The position numbers and the translations under genes were made by a program. The notes under the pieces are model-generated. The model was given only the letters and a program-made list of their open reading frames with translations, had not been told where the DNA came from and made no database searches. 64,000 bases of DNA from Lycorma delicatula. Its lineage: Eukaryota > Arthropoda > Insecta > Hemiptera > Fulgoridae. This document shows, one piece after another, positions 1-10,600 of the stretch. How positions within the stretch are numbered: position 1 is the stretch's first letter; each line of letters opens with the position of its first letter. The DNA lies in the NCBI RefSeq assembly GCF_047948215.1, contig NC_134465.1, positions 53,825,841 through 53,889,840 on the forward strand. Reading direction: 5' to 3'.

Positions 1-262
1 GGGGTAAACTGATGAAGAAAGAAGCATTTGGAAAAATATAGTTAAAAGAAGAGTTATAGGCCACATATTAAGGCATCCTGGAGTAGTCGCTTTAATATTG
101 GAGGGACAGGTAGAAGGAAAATATTGTGCAGGCAGGCAACGTTTGGAATATGTAAAACAAATTATTAGGGATGTAGGATGTAGGGGGTATACCGAAATGA
201 AACGACTAGCACTAAATAGGGAATCTTGGAGAGTTGCATTAAACCAGTCAAATGACTGAAGA
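1..262 (+). pseudogene. 3' end of an RTE-like non-LTR retrotransposon, cut by the window edge
   Basis: This is the terminal part of a reverse-transcriptase ORF, in the same family as the minus-strand copies at 20743-21172, 27574-28107 and 48895-50689. Its frame decodes to the C-terminal tail of those copies (RHPGVV, LILEGQVEG, YTEMKRLAL) and ends with the shared 3' tail CAGTCAAATGACTGAAGAC followed by an A-rich run. It begins at the window edge, so its 5' extent is unknown. The catalytic domain is not in view and the fragment cannot be functional as seen. Family membership rests on internal comparison of the four copies. The RTE-like clade label is inference from the conserved C-terminal region. 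Confidence 0.8.
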
Positions 263-427
263 CAAAAATAAATAAAATTACTTTTATCTTATCATTTCAT
301 TTGTAATTTTAATAATTTTTTTGAATATCAGACAACTTACTACAACATTTTTAACCATTTTAATTTTTTTTTATATTTTGGGACATCAGATGTATAAAAA
401 AATATGTTAAAAATATCCTCTAAGGCA

Positions 428-1060
428 GTGTTTCTCAACCTGTGGGGCGCGCCCCTCTAGGGGTCGTGATAACACTAAGTTGGGTGCCCGAGCATATCGA
501 AAAGGAAATATTAATTTAAAAAATTTATTAATAAAATAATTATTAATCAATTATTAAATATTGTTATTTAATAATTATTAATAAATTGATTAATAAAATT
601 TATTAATTTACTGAAAGGAAAGCAAAACAAAATAAATTCTCACATAATAAATAATAAAAAGCATTTTCACTGATATAATACACTTATAAATATGATTATA
701 TCAGTACACACAATATATAATAAATTACTTATAAATAATAAATTAAAAACGTTTAATAATTATTATTGACTCTCTTGGGCCTGTCTTGCAGAGCAAAAGT
801 TTTCGTAGGAAGGTTTAACATTAGAAACAGACACTCTGAGTTCTTTATCTTTATTTAGTTAAGATCTATATTTTGTCTTCAAAGCAGCTACCGCAGAAAA
901 TTCGGTTTTGCATAGGTAGAATGTTGAAAATGGTAATAGTATACAAAATACTCTTGTTTGCTTTGTAATTACCGTAATACGAGTAAACAGTAAACAGTCG
1001 TAAATACGGAAAATTACCCATAAACACTGGAATATTACATGAAAATATTTTAATGGTCAA
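428..1060 (-). pseudogene. hAT transposon 3' remnant (C-terminal dimerisation segment and terminal sequence)
   Basis: At 428-475 there is a sequence typical of hAT ends (CAGTGTTTCTCAACCTGTGG). Read on the minus strand, 765-930 decodes to a degraded hAT C-terminus with elements resembling EFSAVAALKTKYRS and CSARQAQES followed by a stop. These match the C-terminal dimerisation region of hAT transposases of the ZBED5/SCAND3-like type. The upstream catalytic part cannot be followed, so this is a 3' fragment. 480-760 between tail and terminus is very AT-rich. No target duplication was found. Confidence 0.55.
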
Positions 1061-3715
1061 TTTAATTAATAAATTTAAGGTCAGTCACCAACATAACCTC
1101 AAATTGAATTTGTATTTGTGTATTTTTCATATGCGCTTATGCAGTGAGTCACATTGATGAGCAACTTTAAACTTGATGTTTGTGTGTCGGGTCTACTAGT
1201 TATTTTTAATTATTTCATAAAATTATAGTTATAATAAGTTAGAAAATATATTTTAAATAAATAAAAAAATTATACCACTTTTAGTTTTCCATTTATTTTA
1301 TGTTTTGCATATTTCTTTCACAAATAATTATACAAAATAACGAAAAGAGAATAACAGCAAGCTCAAAGAATGAGAAAATATAAAGCAAAGTTAAAACTGC
1401 AAAGAAGTTTAAGATTGGAACGTGGTCTTTCAGTGACCAAAATCGAAAAGCATGAATTTTTTATGATAATTATTTCATAAGTTTGACATGTAAGATGTAG
1501 TTCTTTTTGAAATAGTTACTTAGTAAATAAGAATAATTTTTTTCTAAAGTCCATAAAAATCTGCTGTTACTTTGAAAAGTCTGCTCCAAAAATAATCAAT
1601 AGATAACATTTTCATTGATTATAAGGTTTAAAAAATAAAGGTTTCCACAATTCATTAATCATAAAATGAATTTATTTTCTCCAAGAATGCATCAAGTTCT
1701 ATACTTCCAAAGAGTAAGTTAATATTGCTTCAGCGACGTAATCAGGAAAACTATCTTTTGAGCGCCTCTTTCGTCTGTAGTAATATTTTTTTTTTAGATT
1801 ACTTTAATTTATCTTCATTATTTCCCTATATAGATTTAATAACCTGGTGTTGTTCCTCAGTCTTCTTCTGACCACAAGATTGTTTGAATTTAGTGCAACG
1901 TGTTCTATATCGTTGAGTATTTTACCTAGCAAAGGACACTAACTGACTGAACTGACTTGAAGTATCGACTCAGTCACTGAGTCGATACTAGAGTCCAGTA
2001 TTAGTCGATCCAGTCAAGTATTATTTTAACACACGTTAAGAAATAAAGAGGAAAAAGGAATCCTTAATAATGCTGCGATCTTTAAGGCAAAGGATAAATG
2101 TTTGGTGTAAAGTAAGCACTAAAAAATGTTAATTGATCATTAAAAAACTCTAAATTAAATGGTGGGAGCCCTAAAAATCTGTTTGCAATGGCATTTTGCT
2201 GGCCGTTGAAAAAAGTCATGTCCGCTACTAAGAGAATCGATTGTTGCTATTTCTGATTAAGCAAATAAGTTCATATATTAACGTGAAGATGAACACAAAA
2301 TAATCGGAAGGAAATGAATAAAGTGCAAAAATGATGATATATTTTCAATAAAAGCATTTTATTTTACTGCTTAATTTGTTTATCTGTAGTTCAAGTTTCT
2401 AGATAATATGTGTTACGAATCTGAAAGGTGGTACAAAAATTTTAACAATCTTCTGTGGAACCAAAGAGAAAACGGCAATTAAATTAAAAACAGCTGAATT
2501 TTGCATCGATTATTCTACGATGTCGTTACAAACATTGTATGAATTTAAAAATATTTACCAAATAAAGTAAAAAAAAAAATGTTTAATAATATTAATCGAA
2601 AAAGAAAAACAAGCTACAGCTGTTTTAGTACCATTTAACAATCAATACATGAAACTAACTGATCGAAATTCATTGTAGTATAAAACCAAAAATACTTTTT
2701 TTACCAACATACTTTTTTTCTTTATATTTATATATTTTTTAATTATATTTTTACACGACTTTTGTATTTAATAAATTATCTACTATGACTGGTTTTTATG
2801 GTTCACGTTTGCATGTAAGTAAGCTTAGATAGACCATCTTTCTCGTTTATTTATTGTATGTATCTGTTATTCCCTGCATTTTCAACTTCAGTGGAGTTTT
2901 TTTTACACATTCTGAGAAATGTGCTGATTTGTTTAGAATATATTAGCTATTTGAAATGAAATCTTTTTAAACATTTTTACATCGGTGAATTTTCGCTCGG
3001 TTTTTTTTAAAAAATATTACGTTTTATATACATTAAGTAGCTATTAGACTCTGGGATATAAACTGATCTACCTACAGTGTAGTTCGTCATGTAAACCTAT
3101 TTGAGAGTTAATTTTCAGTTTATCGATCAAAAGTAAACTTTCAAAGATTTATTATAAAGATGTTTGTAATTTGATCAATATTAAAACAAAAAAAAAAAAT
3201 TTTATATCATCGATATAATTAATAAATTGTATTAGTTTTTAATGAAAACTAAATTTAAATTAATGTAATATTTTAAAACCTAACCTAATATTAGTTAACA
3301 ATTTGTTGCATATCTAATAGTATGCCTAGGTATATTTACGTCTGGAGACATCTATTTGAGCTTCTTCAAAAAGTTAGAATGTTTTTAAGAGAAATTATCA
3401 TTGATATATTTATATAATTGTTTAGATCAATACTTAGTAAATATAAAATTATAAATTCTATTTAAAAAAAAGACATTCCTGAAAAATAACATCCACCTTA
3501 ATCAAATAAGGTGACAGAATTGTTTTACAAATCATACTTGGCCTATAAGAAGGATAATTACAATTTTTAATAAATTAGCAAACTTATTTACATCAATTTC
3601 AATTTTTTCAGTTGTTTTACATAAACAATATTACCATGTTAAGATAAGTAATACACAATATCTAAAAAAAATGAATTTTCTGCATTTTTTTATAACATAT
3701 ATATAATATATGTTA
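1061..3715. other. AT-rich non-coding DNA, no gene recognised
   Basis: No ORF with recognisable protein features and no convincing exon were found. A short perfect inverted repeat sits at 1961-1989 (13-bp arms, 3-bp loop). Stop codons are dense in all frames. Confidence 0.6.
1961..1989. repeat. Short perfect inverted repeat
   Basis: AGTATCGACTCAG at 1961-1973 is followed by a three-base loop and its exact reverse complement at 1977-1989. The surrounding CTGACTGAACTGACT text is also repetitive. No function is assigned. Confidence 0.7.
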
Positions 3716-3716
3716 T

Positions 3717-3762
<46 letters not shown>
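3716..3762. repeat. (AT)n microsatellite
   Basis: An uninterrupted TA run of roughly 40 bases, flanked by shorter TA-rich text. Confidence 0.95.
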
Positions 3763-3764
<2 letters not shown>

Positions 3765-4970
3765 AGTATTTGCTTAAATTCGGATAAAATCTACCAAAAG
3801 TTTTTTGTTTTTTTTTAACTTGCGTTAATGCAAAGTTTTTCTAATTTGTTTATCTTTAAAATGACTCATTCAAAACAACCAATACCACCTTTTTAAGTAT
3901 GTTTATAGGAATTTAACAGTTACTTTCAAGATACCATTGATATAAAAATGTTTTCTTTTCAACTTAGTTAAAATTAGATACAACCAAAAAATTTGGTCAA
4001 AAATTAAAAAAAACTTCCCAAAAATATTAGTATAAATTATTTTACTGGATATCTCTATACCTTTGTCATTATTTAAAAATATTAATGTATGCTTTAATTA
4101 CACTTATTTTCATATTATCTAAATATATATATATCTTCTTTTCCCCTTAATTTATCCAGGTTGTTGGGATATATGGAATAGTGTACCTCAATCCATTCCT
4201 AATTCATTATTATGAACCAATCAGGATAAAATATTTATTATATCTATAGGCTAATCTATTATCTGTTGATATTTTTTACTGGAGGGTTTTTTGAGCTAAA
4301 AAATATGTATTTAGAATATGAAGGTTGAAGCTCAGATTACATTGTGATTGCAGTTTCTTATTTATATTGTGAGCCCTACAATCATCATTTACATAATAAA
4401 AAAATTAAAACTTACTAATGAATTATTTTCTTTAATCATATTTACCCCTAACCACATCCACCAACCAACTCTATTAGAAGTAAATCAGATATCCACTTTT
4501 ACAACAACCACCTTGGTATTTTTTTTTTTTTTTTTATTCATGATAGATTTGGACTGTACCAGTTTAATTATATCTAGACATTTATTTTAAACACACTCTA
4601 AATAAATGTCTTCTTACTCAAATGTTAGCAGAGATTACATCAGATAACAGAAAAAAAAACACAGCAGCTTCTTCGGTCTTAAAAATTTACAAATGTAACT
4701 TATAGAATTGACATGTCATGAGCTTTACAAAATAAGTTTGGTTTAAATTGTTGTTGAGTGAATTAATTTTTTTTAAATTTGACTTAATATAATTTTTTAA
4801 AACTGACTGACTTAATTTTTGTGCATTAAATTTTCTTTCCCAAGAGAAAATAAAAGAAAATACTGTAGGTTGATGCATTCATCAATTGTTTTTCTTATGA
4901 CCTTTAAGGACTATTCTTTAAATGTATTGATCCTTAGCAATAAAATTTCAATATAATTTTTCATACTGTG
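3763..4970. other. AT-rich non-coding DNA, no gene recognised
   Basis: Short open frames here (for example 4348-4590 on the plus strand) have low-complexity Phe/Ile-rich translations driven by T runs. They show no conserved motif. I see nothing functional. Confidence 0.6.
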
Positions 4971-5001
4971 TGTATGTGTGTGTGTCTGTGTGAAGGGGGA
5001 T

Positions 5002-5036
<35 letters not shown>

Positions 5037-5050
5037 GGAGCGAGAGAAAA
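4971..5050. repeat. Compound (TG)n/(GA)n microsatellite
   Basis: A TGTG-rich stretch passes into an uninterrupted GA run (about 5001-5028) and then GGGAGGGAGCGA-type imperfect purine repeats. It is purely purine-rich on the plus strand. Confidence 0.95.
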
Positions 5051-5990
5051 ACTGATTGATGGTGGGTGGACAGGTGTAATTTCTTTATTTAGTGTTTTTC
5101 ATGTAAATAATATAATTTTAGTTTTTAATGTAATATAATTTAAGTGTATATATATCAATCATGCGACCATTTAAGATGCATGCAGCCATACCTAATGTTT
5201 AATTTACTGCAGTTAAAATAAAAACAATCCTATATGTTGTAGGGTCATTTTATGATAAAAATCTATTTTCTTAAAATACAATTACTTCTCAAAAAAAAAA
5301 AAAATTTGACTGTTAATAAGAGAACAAAATTGCTGAACTTCATAGCAGAGTTGTTAGTTGTTATCTCTACCTTTTATCTGGTAGTTCTTTGTTCAAATTA
5401 TATTTTGTGTTTTGCACATTCTGTAAACTTCACTTCTCATTAAAAAAAAGTAGAGAAAAAGTAATTTAGTAATAATTGAATAAAAGGGAACGAGATGAAA
5501 TGCAAATGATATCAAGAAATGGCCCCTACATATTGTGATGCCTGAAAATTAGTTCTCTTTGCTGTTTGCTGTTTCCTAATTTCTGACAGTGATGTGATTT
5601 TTAATGATGAATATATGTTAAATTTAGTTGGATGATTGCGTTCAGCTGGTAGGATTACATCCTAGTCCTTATCTAGATTAGTTAGTCTTTGGGAATTATG
5701 CAAAATTCTCATTTTCCCTATGCAATTCCCCTTCAGTCTGTTCTCTGAAGACTTTTTTCAGTGTTGATACCTTTGTAATCTAGCAGGAATGTGTCTTTTA
5801 GGACCCTAGTTTAATGGAGGGGGTTATATTCTCTTTGTGGAGAAGATTTTATGGGATGGCAGAAGGCTGTTTGTTGATTGTCTCTGTTATTGAATATTGG
5901 GTGTTACAAAACAAACAGTCTTCTGGTTGGAAACACTCTTAGTCTTCTTTTTCCTTTGCTGATTTTATTTTCAAAATTTTTTTCAGAATC
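5051..5990. other. AT-rich non-coding DNA, no gene recognised
   Basis: No conserved protein, RNA gene or exon was recognised. The small ORF at 5252-5443 is not supported by any motif. Confidence 0.55.
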
Positions 5991-6300
5991 CAGAATCTGA
6001 CAGCCACTTTTTCAATTTTTTTAACTTAATACTTAATATCAGAATTGCTGATTTTAATTATAAATATAATCTAACCAAACTTAACCTATGCTAGTTTTGC
6101 TTGCGAACATTTACTTGCTGGTCAAGATCTTTGCAAATGTAAAACATGAAAATTACATAAGGGTACTTTAAAAAGTACATTAGTCAAGGTCAGCAAGCGT
6201 AGATTAACTTTGGTTAGAATAAGCAATAACGCTTACATTGGACCTCTTTACAAGTATTAAGGTAAAAATGAAAATTAAAAAAAATGGCTGTCAGATTCTG
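5991..6300. mobile_element. Foldback MITE with long imperfect terminal inverted repeats
   Basis: The left end CAGAATCTGACAGCCA at 5991 is matched by TGGCTGTCAGATTCTG ending at 6300. Complementarity continues inward: the left half contains a CTAACCAAACTTAACCTATGC-type segment whose reverse complement, with mismatches, lies in the right half near 6196-6225. The element is about 310 bp, has no coding capacity, and could fold into one long hairpin. No clear target duplication was identified, so the superfamily is unknown. Confidence 0.65.
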
Positions 6301-6950
6301 AAAAAGTATCTTATTTTCTTCTTTCCTTGCATCTGATTCTCCATGTGTGTTGATTATAATGATTAACAATCGATAAACTTAAAAAATTTTATTCATCTTT
6401 ATAAGGGCATCACAGTGAAAAATGCAAGGTTTTTCTTTCTTCTTTGTCTTAACTACAATGTCTTCTTTTCTTTTAATTCATTAAAAAAAAAATCAGTGTT
6501 TTATATGTGACTATAGGAAGTAACACAAACACCTGGAGAAGGGATTGTAGACAATGAAAAACAGAAGAAATATTACTCACACATGCTAACTTGTTTCAAT
6601 TTAAAAATTAATTTCAATCTAAGTCACAGTATAACAGTAATCTAAACAGTTCACACAATATTTATAAAAAGGTTATCTATATTGGTAGTAAAAATTACAA
6701 TAATAACAATCCAAAAAACATTCATAAAAAATTATCACTTTACTGTAAGGTGCACAAATTTCTCTATACAACTAACATCTATTTAAATGTCTGCACCTTT
6801 TATTAATAATATTTTTTTATATAATACATTACATGTAGGGTTTTAATAATTTTTTATGCCATATTTATTTATTTATTGTATTGTAGACTTTGATTTTGTT
6901 AAATATTGTGGGAAAAAAAGATATATATACAGCTTTTAGTTAACAGTTTT

Positions 6951-6987
<37 letters not shown>

Positions 6988-7463
6988 TTATTATATCAAT
7001 AATATTTATATTATAAATACAAATCTTTGATTATTCACAACAAAAAACCAAACAGAAAAGCATCTAATAGCATTCCAAATAGCAGAAAACATGCTCCTGG
7101 ACAAAACTGCCAAAACAATCTGCTAGGATGAGAAAACAAGGTCCTAAGTGAAAACCAAATATCCAAGATCCAATTCTCTTAAGAAGAAAGGAGGGAAGTA
7201 AAAAAAGAAAAATGAAACTATACTGAGCTAAAAGAAAGGCACAGAACTCAAAAAATGATTGATCCAACATACCTGGCAACAAAAATTCAATATTAATAAA
7301 TTGAATTTTGCAAAAGAAAAGATTGTAATAACAAAATTCAAATTAACTTGAAAATATTTTTTACTACTCAATATATTAGCCATTTGTTTACAATTACTAT
7401 TGATTTTGAAATATAAGGCACTTTTTTATAAAAATACTAAATTATTTTATTAAAAGTAATAAA
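6301..7463. other. AT-rich DNA with one weak exon candidate and an (AT)n tract
   Basis: A TA microsatellite lies at 6954-6982. A weak exon candidate runs from 6520 (after a TATAG acceptor) to about 6634. It is open in one frame and ends in phase 0, compatible with the exon starting at 7690, but the possible donor is poor. The small minus-strand ORF at 7064-7282 has no recognisable homology. Confidence 0.4.
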
Positions 7464-7652
<189 letters not shown>

Positions 7653-7689
7653 ATTTTATTTTAATTTGTAAATAAATAATTGTTTCCAG

Positions 7690-10600
7690 TTATATTTTTT
7701 CCCATCTGCGTCAAGAATGATAATTCACAATTCATGGATGTGTATGAATCCAATCATTAAACCAGGTATTTATTTACTATTTTTAATTAAATGTAAAATT
7801 AGTCAATTAACTTGTTTTCATACATAAGATTCTGTAATTAACAAACTTATCTTACAAAGCTATATTGTTTTGTTAAATTTTAAGTTCTTGATTTATGTGT
7901 ACTGTCTCATGTTTTCTGTTTCTTTGCTCCCATGTATTCCTTGCATCTGTGGCTGAATGTCCTGTATTTTTTGTAATTTTGCAGTCTAATTTATATACTG
8001 TATTCATTAGTATATGCTTTAAGTTGTACGTTCCTGTATATTTTATCTTGAAGCAACTACATTAACCTTGTTTCTGAAAATGTTGACTATTTTAAATGAT
8101 TGTTCATTGATGTATGTTAGTGTTATGCATGTTTGGCTCTTTAAGTTTTACTTATTTTTTTCAGTATTTTGTGTAACATATTGTTGTGCTACAAGTATAG
8201 ATGGATTAACTGATGCCAATATTCTTCATAGTAGTTATCGGTCGACAATTGTGATCAGTGTATTAGGTGGTGTAGCATATTAAGAAAGTTATACTTTGGT
8301 ACTGTGTGGCGGTGATGAAATTTTTTAGGATAAGTTTATTGTTATAATGAATCTTTTTATATTTATTTTATAAGTGAGTTTACTTATTTTCTTTAGATTT
8401 GGTAAGGCCAAGAAAATTGATATACATTCATATTCTGGAGTTAAATATTATTGGCTGAACTTTATTGTCAATAGATGTGAAAAATGTGTGATTGTATTGT
8501 CTTATATTTCTATGGAATGATGTTTCTATTAGAGTGATATCTTTTCTCATGTTTTTCATTATATGTTTATTGTTTTTAAAATGTTATAAAAAAAATTTCT
8601 ATCAGGAGACTAGAATGGAATGAATCTTTACAATTGCAAATTAATTTAATTTTTAACTTTATTATATTGCTCCACACTGCATTATTTATTTTAATTGTAA
8701 TTCTACACATAACTAAATTGATTTAGTTCGATTTTATCCTTTAAATTTGTAGACACAGATATGTGTGAAGACAAAACAGTTGAGTAAGGGGGGTTATACT
8801 TTCATAACAGTAAGTTGTAACCCTGTAATTACTTTTAATCAGCTGTTTAAGCAAAATTGTTTTATTTATACCTGAAAATCTCAGTTTGCCAATTAGTTAC
8901 ACATAGCAACAGAGCACATAGTGATTTTTTTGCTTTCCAAAGGTGAAAAAACTAGTTTAAACTTGTAGAAATTTTTACAAAAAATTTGAAGGCTGTTGAA
9001 ATTCAGTGACTGACAACCACCGTACTGGACATCCAATTGAAGTTTCAATTCCAGCGCTTGAAATTTGCGTAGATTCTCACCTAAGAAGACCAACGGATCA
9101 CAATTGAGGTTATAGCTGAATACCAAGAAAATTATAAGTAAGTTTGGTACAGCTTATAACATATCAGCAATAAGCTCAAGTACCATAAAACAAGCACAAG
9201 TTGGGTTCCAAGGGAGTAGTCAGATCACCATAAAGAGGTGAGATTTTGCATGTGCACAAAGGTGAAACAACGGTATCAGCAAGAAATGATAACCGTTGTT
9301 GCACCTTTGTGCACATGCAAAATCTCATCTCTTTATGGTGATCTGACTACTCCCTTGGAACCCAACTTGTGCTTGTTTTATGGTACTTGAGCTTATTGCT
9401 GATATGTTATAAGCTGTACCAAACTTACTTATAATGATGCTTTTTTGCACAGTATTCTAACTTGTGATGAAATATGGATTCATTATTATAAACCAGAACT
9501 AAAAAATACAATGGAGTGAAGCCATGAGGTTCACTTTTTAAGAAAAAATTACAAACCCAACCATCAGCAGGAAAAATCATAAATCTTTTGGGATAAAAAA
9601 GACTCCCTTTTTATTGATTATCTAGAAGCCCAGCAAACTATGAACAGCCCATACTACTATGACATGCTTATCAACAAAGTGAAACCAGAACTGTTGAAAA
9701 AACACCTTTGTTCTCAGCATAAAATATTTCTGCTTCATGATAATGTCCAGCCTCACACAGCTAAAGAAATTCAAAAATTCAAAAAAAGTTCCACTTACAA
9801 TCCTGACTTAGCCTCTTTGGATTTCCATTTGTTTTGTGCACTCAAAGAGATGCTACTAAGTAAAAAAAAGTTTAATGACAACGATATCAAAGATATAACT
9901 ATGTTGAATTGGCTCAGACATTGACAGATTTCTTTGCAGCAGGCATAAATAAGATTTCAGAGATGGGAAATGTGTATTAATGTTGCTGCTAGAGATTATC
10001 CTAAAAAGTGAAAAAAGTCACATTGATTAAATATAAATAAATCATTTTAATTTTAGAATGACCCTTGTACTACTTAGCCAAACATTTTTAAAAAACTATT
10101 TTTTTTTTTTTTTCAACAGTTAAATACATTGATAATGATAATAGGAAAAATTCTGCCGTACCATATTACAGTGTGTTACCACTAAGTCTGTCAACGCCTG
10201 ATTTAGAAGATGTTAAACAATGTGGAACATTATCAAAAATTCAGGTACTATAAAATTTGTTTAATTATTATTGTCACTAATATTAAATTAAAATCATTAC
10301 TCTCTTCAAAATTTCAAGGAAATATGCTTTAAATGTCTTTTCAAGTTTATAATCTGTTCCCTTTTTTAGAGAAATTGAAAAATTTGCTCTTCCTAAACTG
10401 TTAAATTTAAACATTAAATCTTATAAAATGTTTATTTTGCAACATCTAACTCTTTAACATGTTGCATGTAATAATTTTTTTTAATGCATGTAATTTTCAT
10501 GAGTTAGAAATCCCAAATTGTCAGTATTGCTGTCTCCACTGTCCATAAAGGACATCAATAACTTGAAAGCTTTTGCCTCTTTTAATGTTATGACATTCAA

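Noticed and set aside
4348..4590. Small plus-strand ORF
   Set aside because: Its length depends on T and A runs, the translation is Phe/Ile-rich without motif, and nothing around it suggests a gene.
8068..8283. 71-codon plus-strand ORF in the intron
   Set aside because: Part of it vaguely resembles repeat protein text, but there is no motif or splice support.
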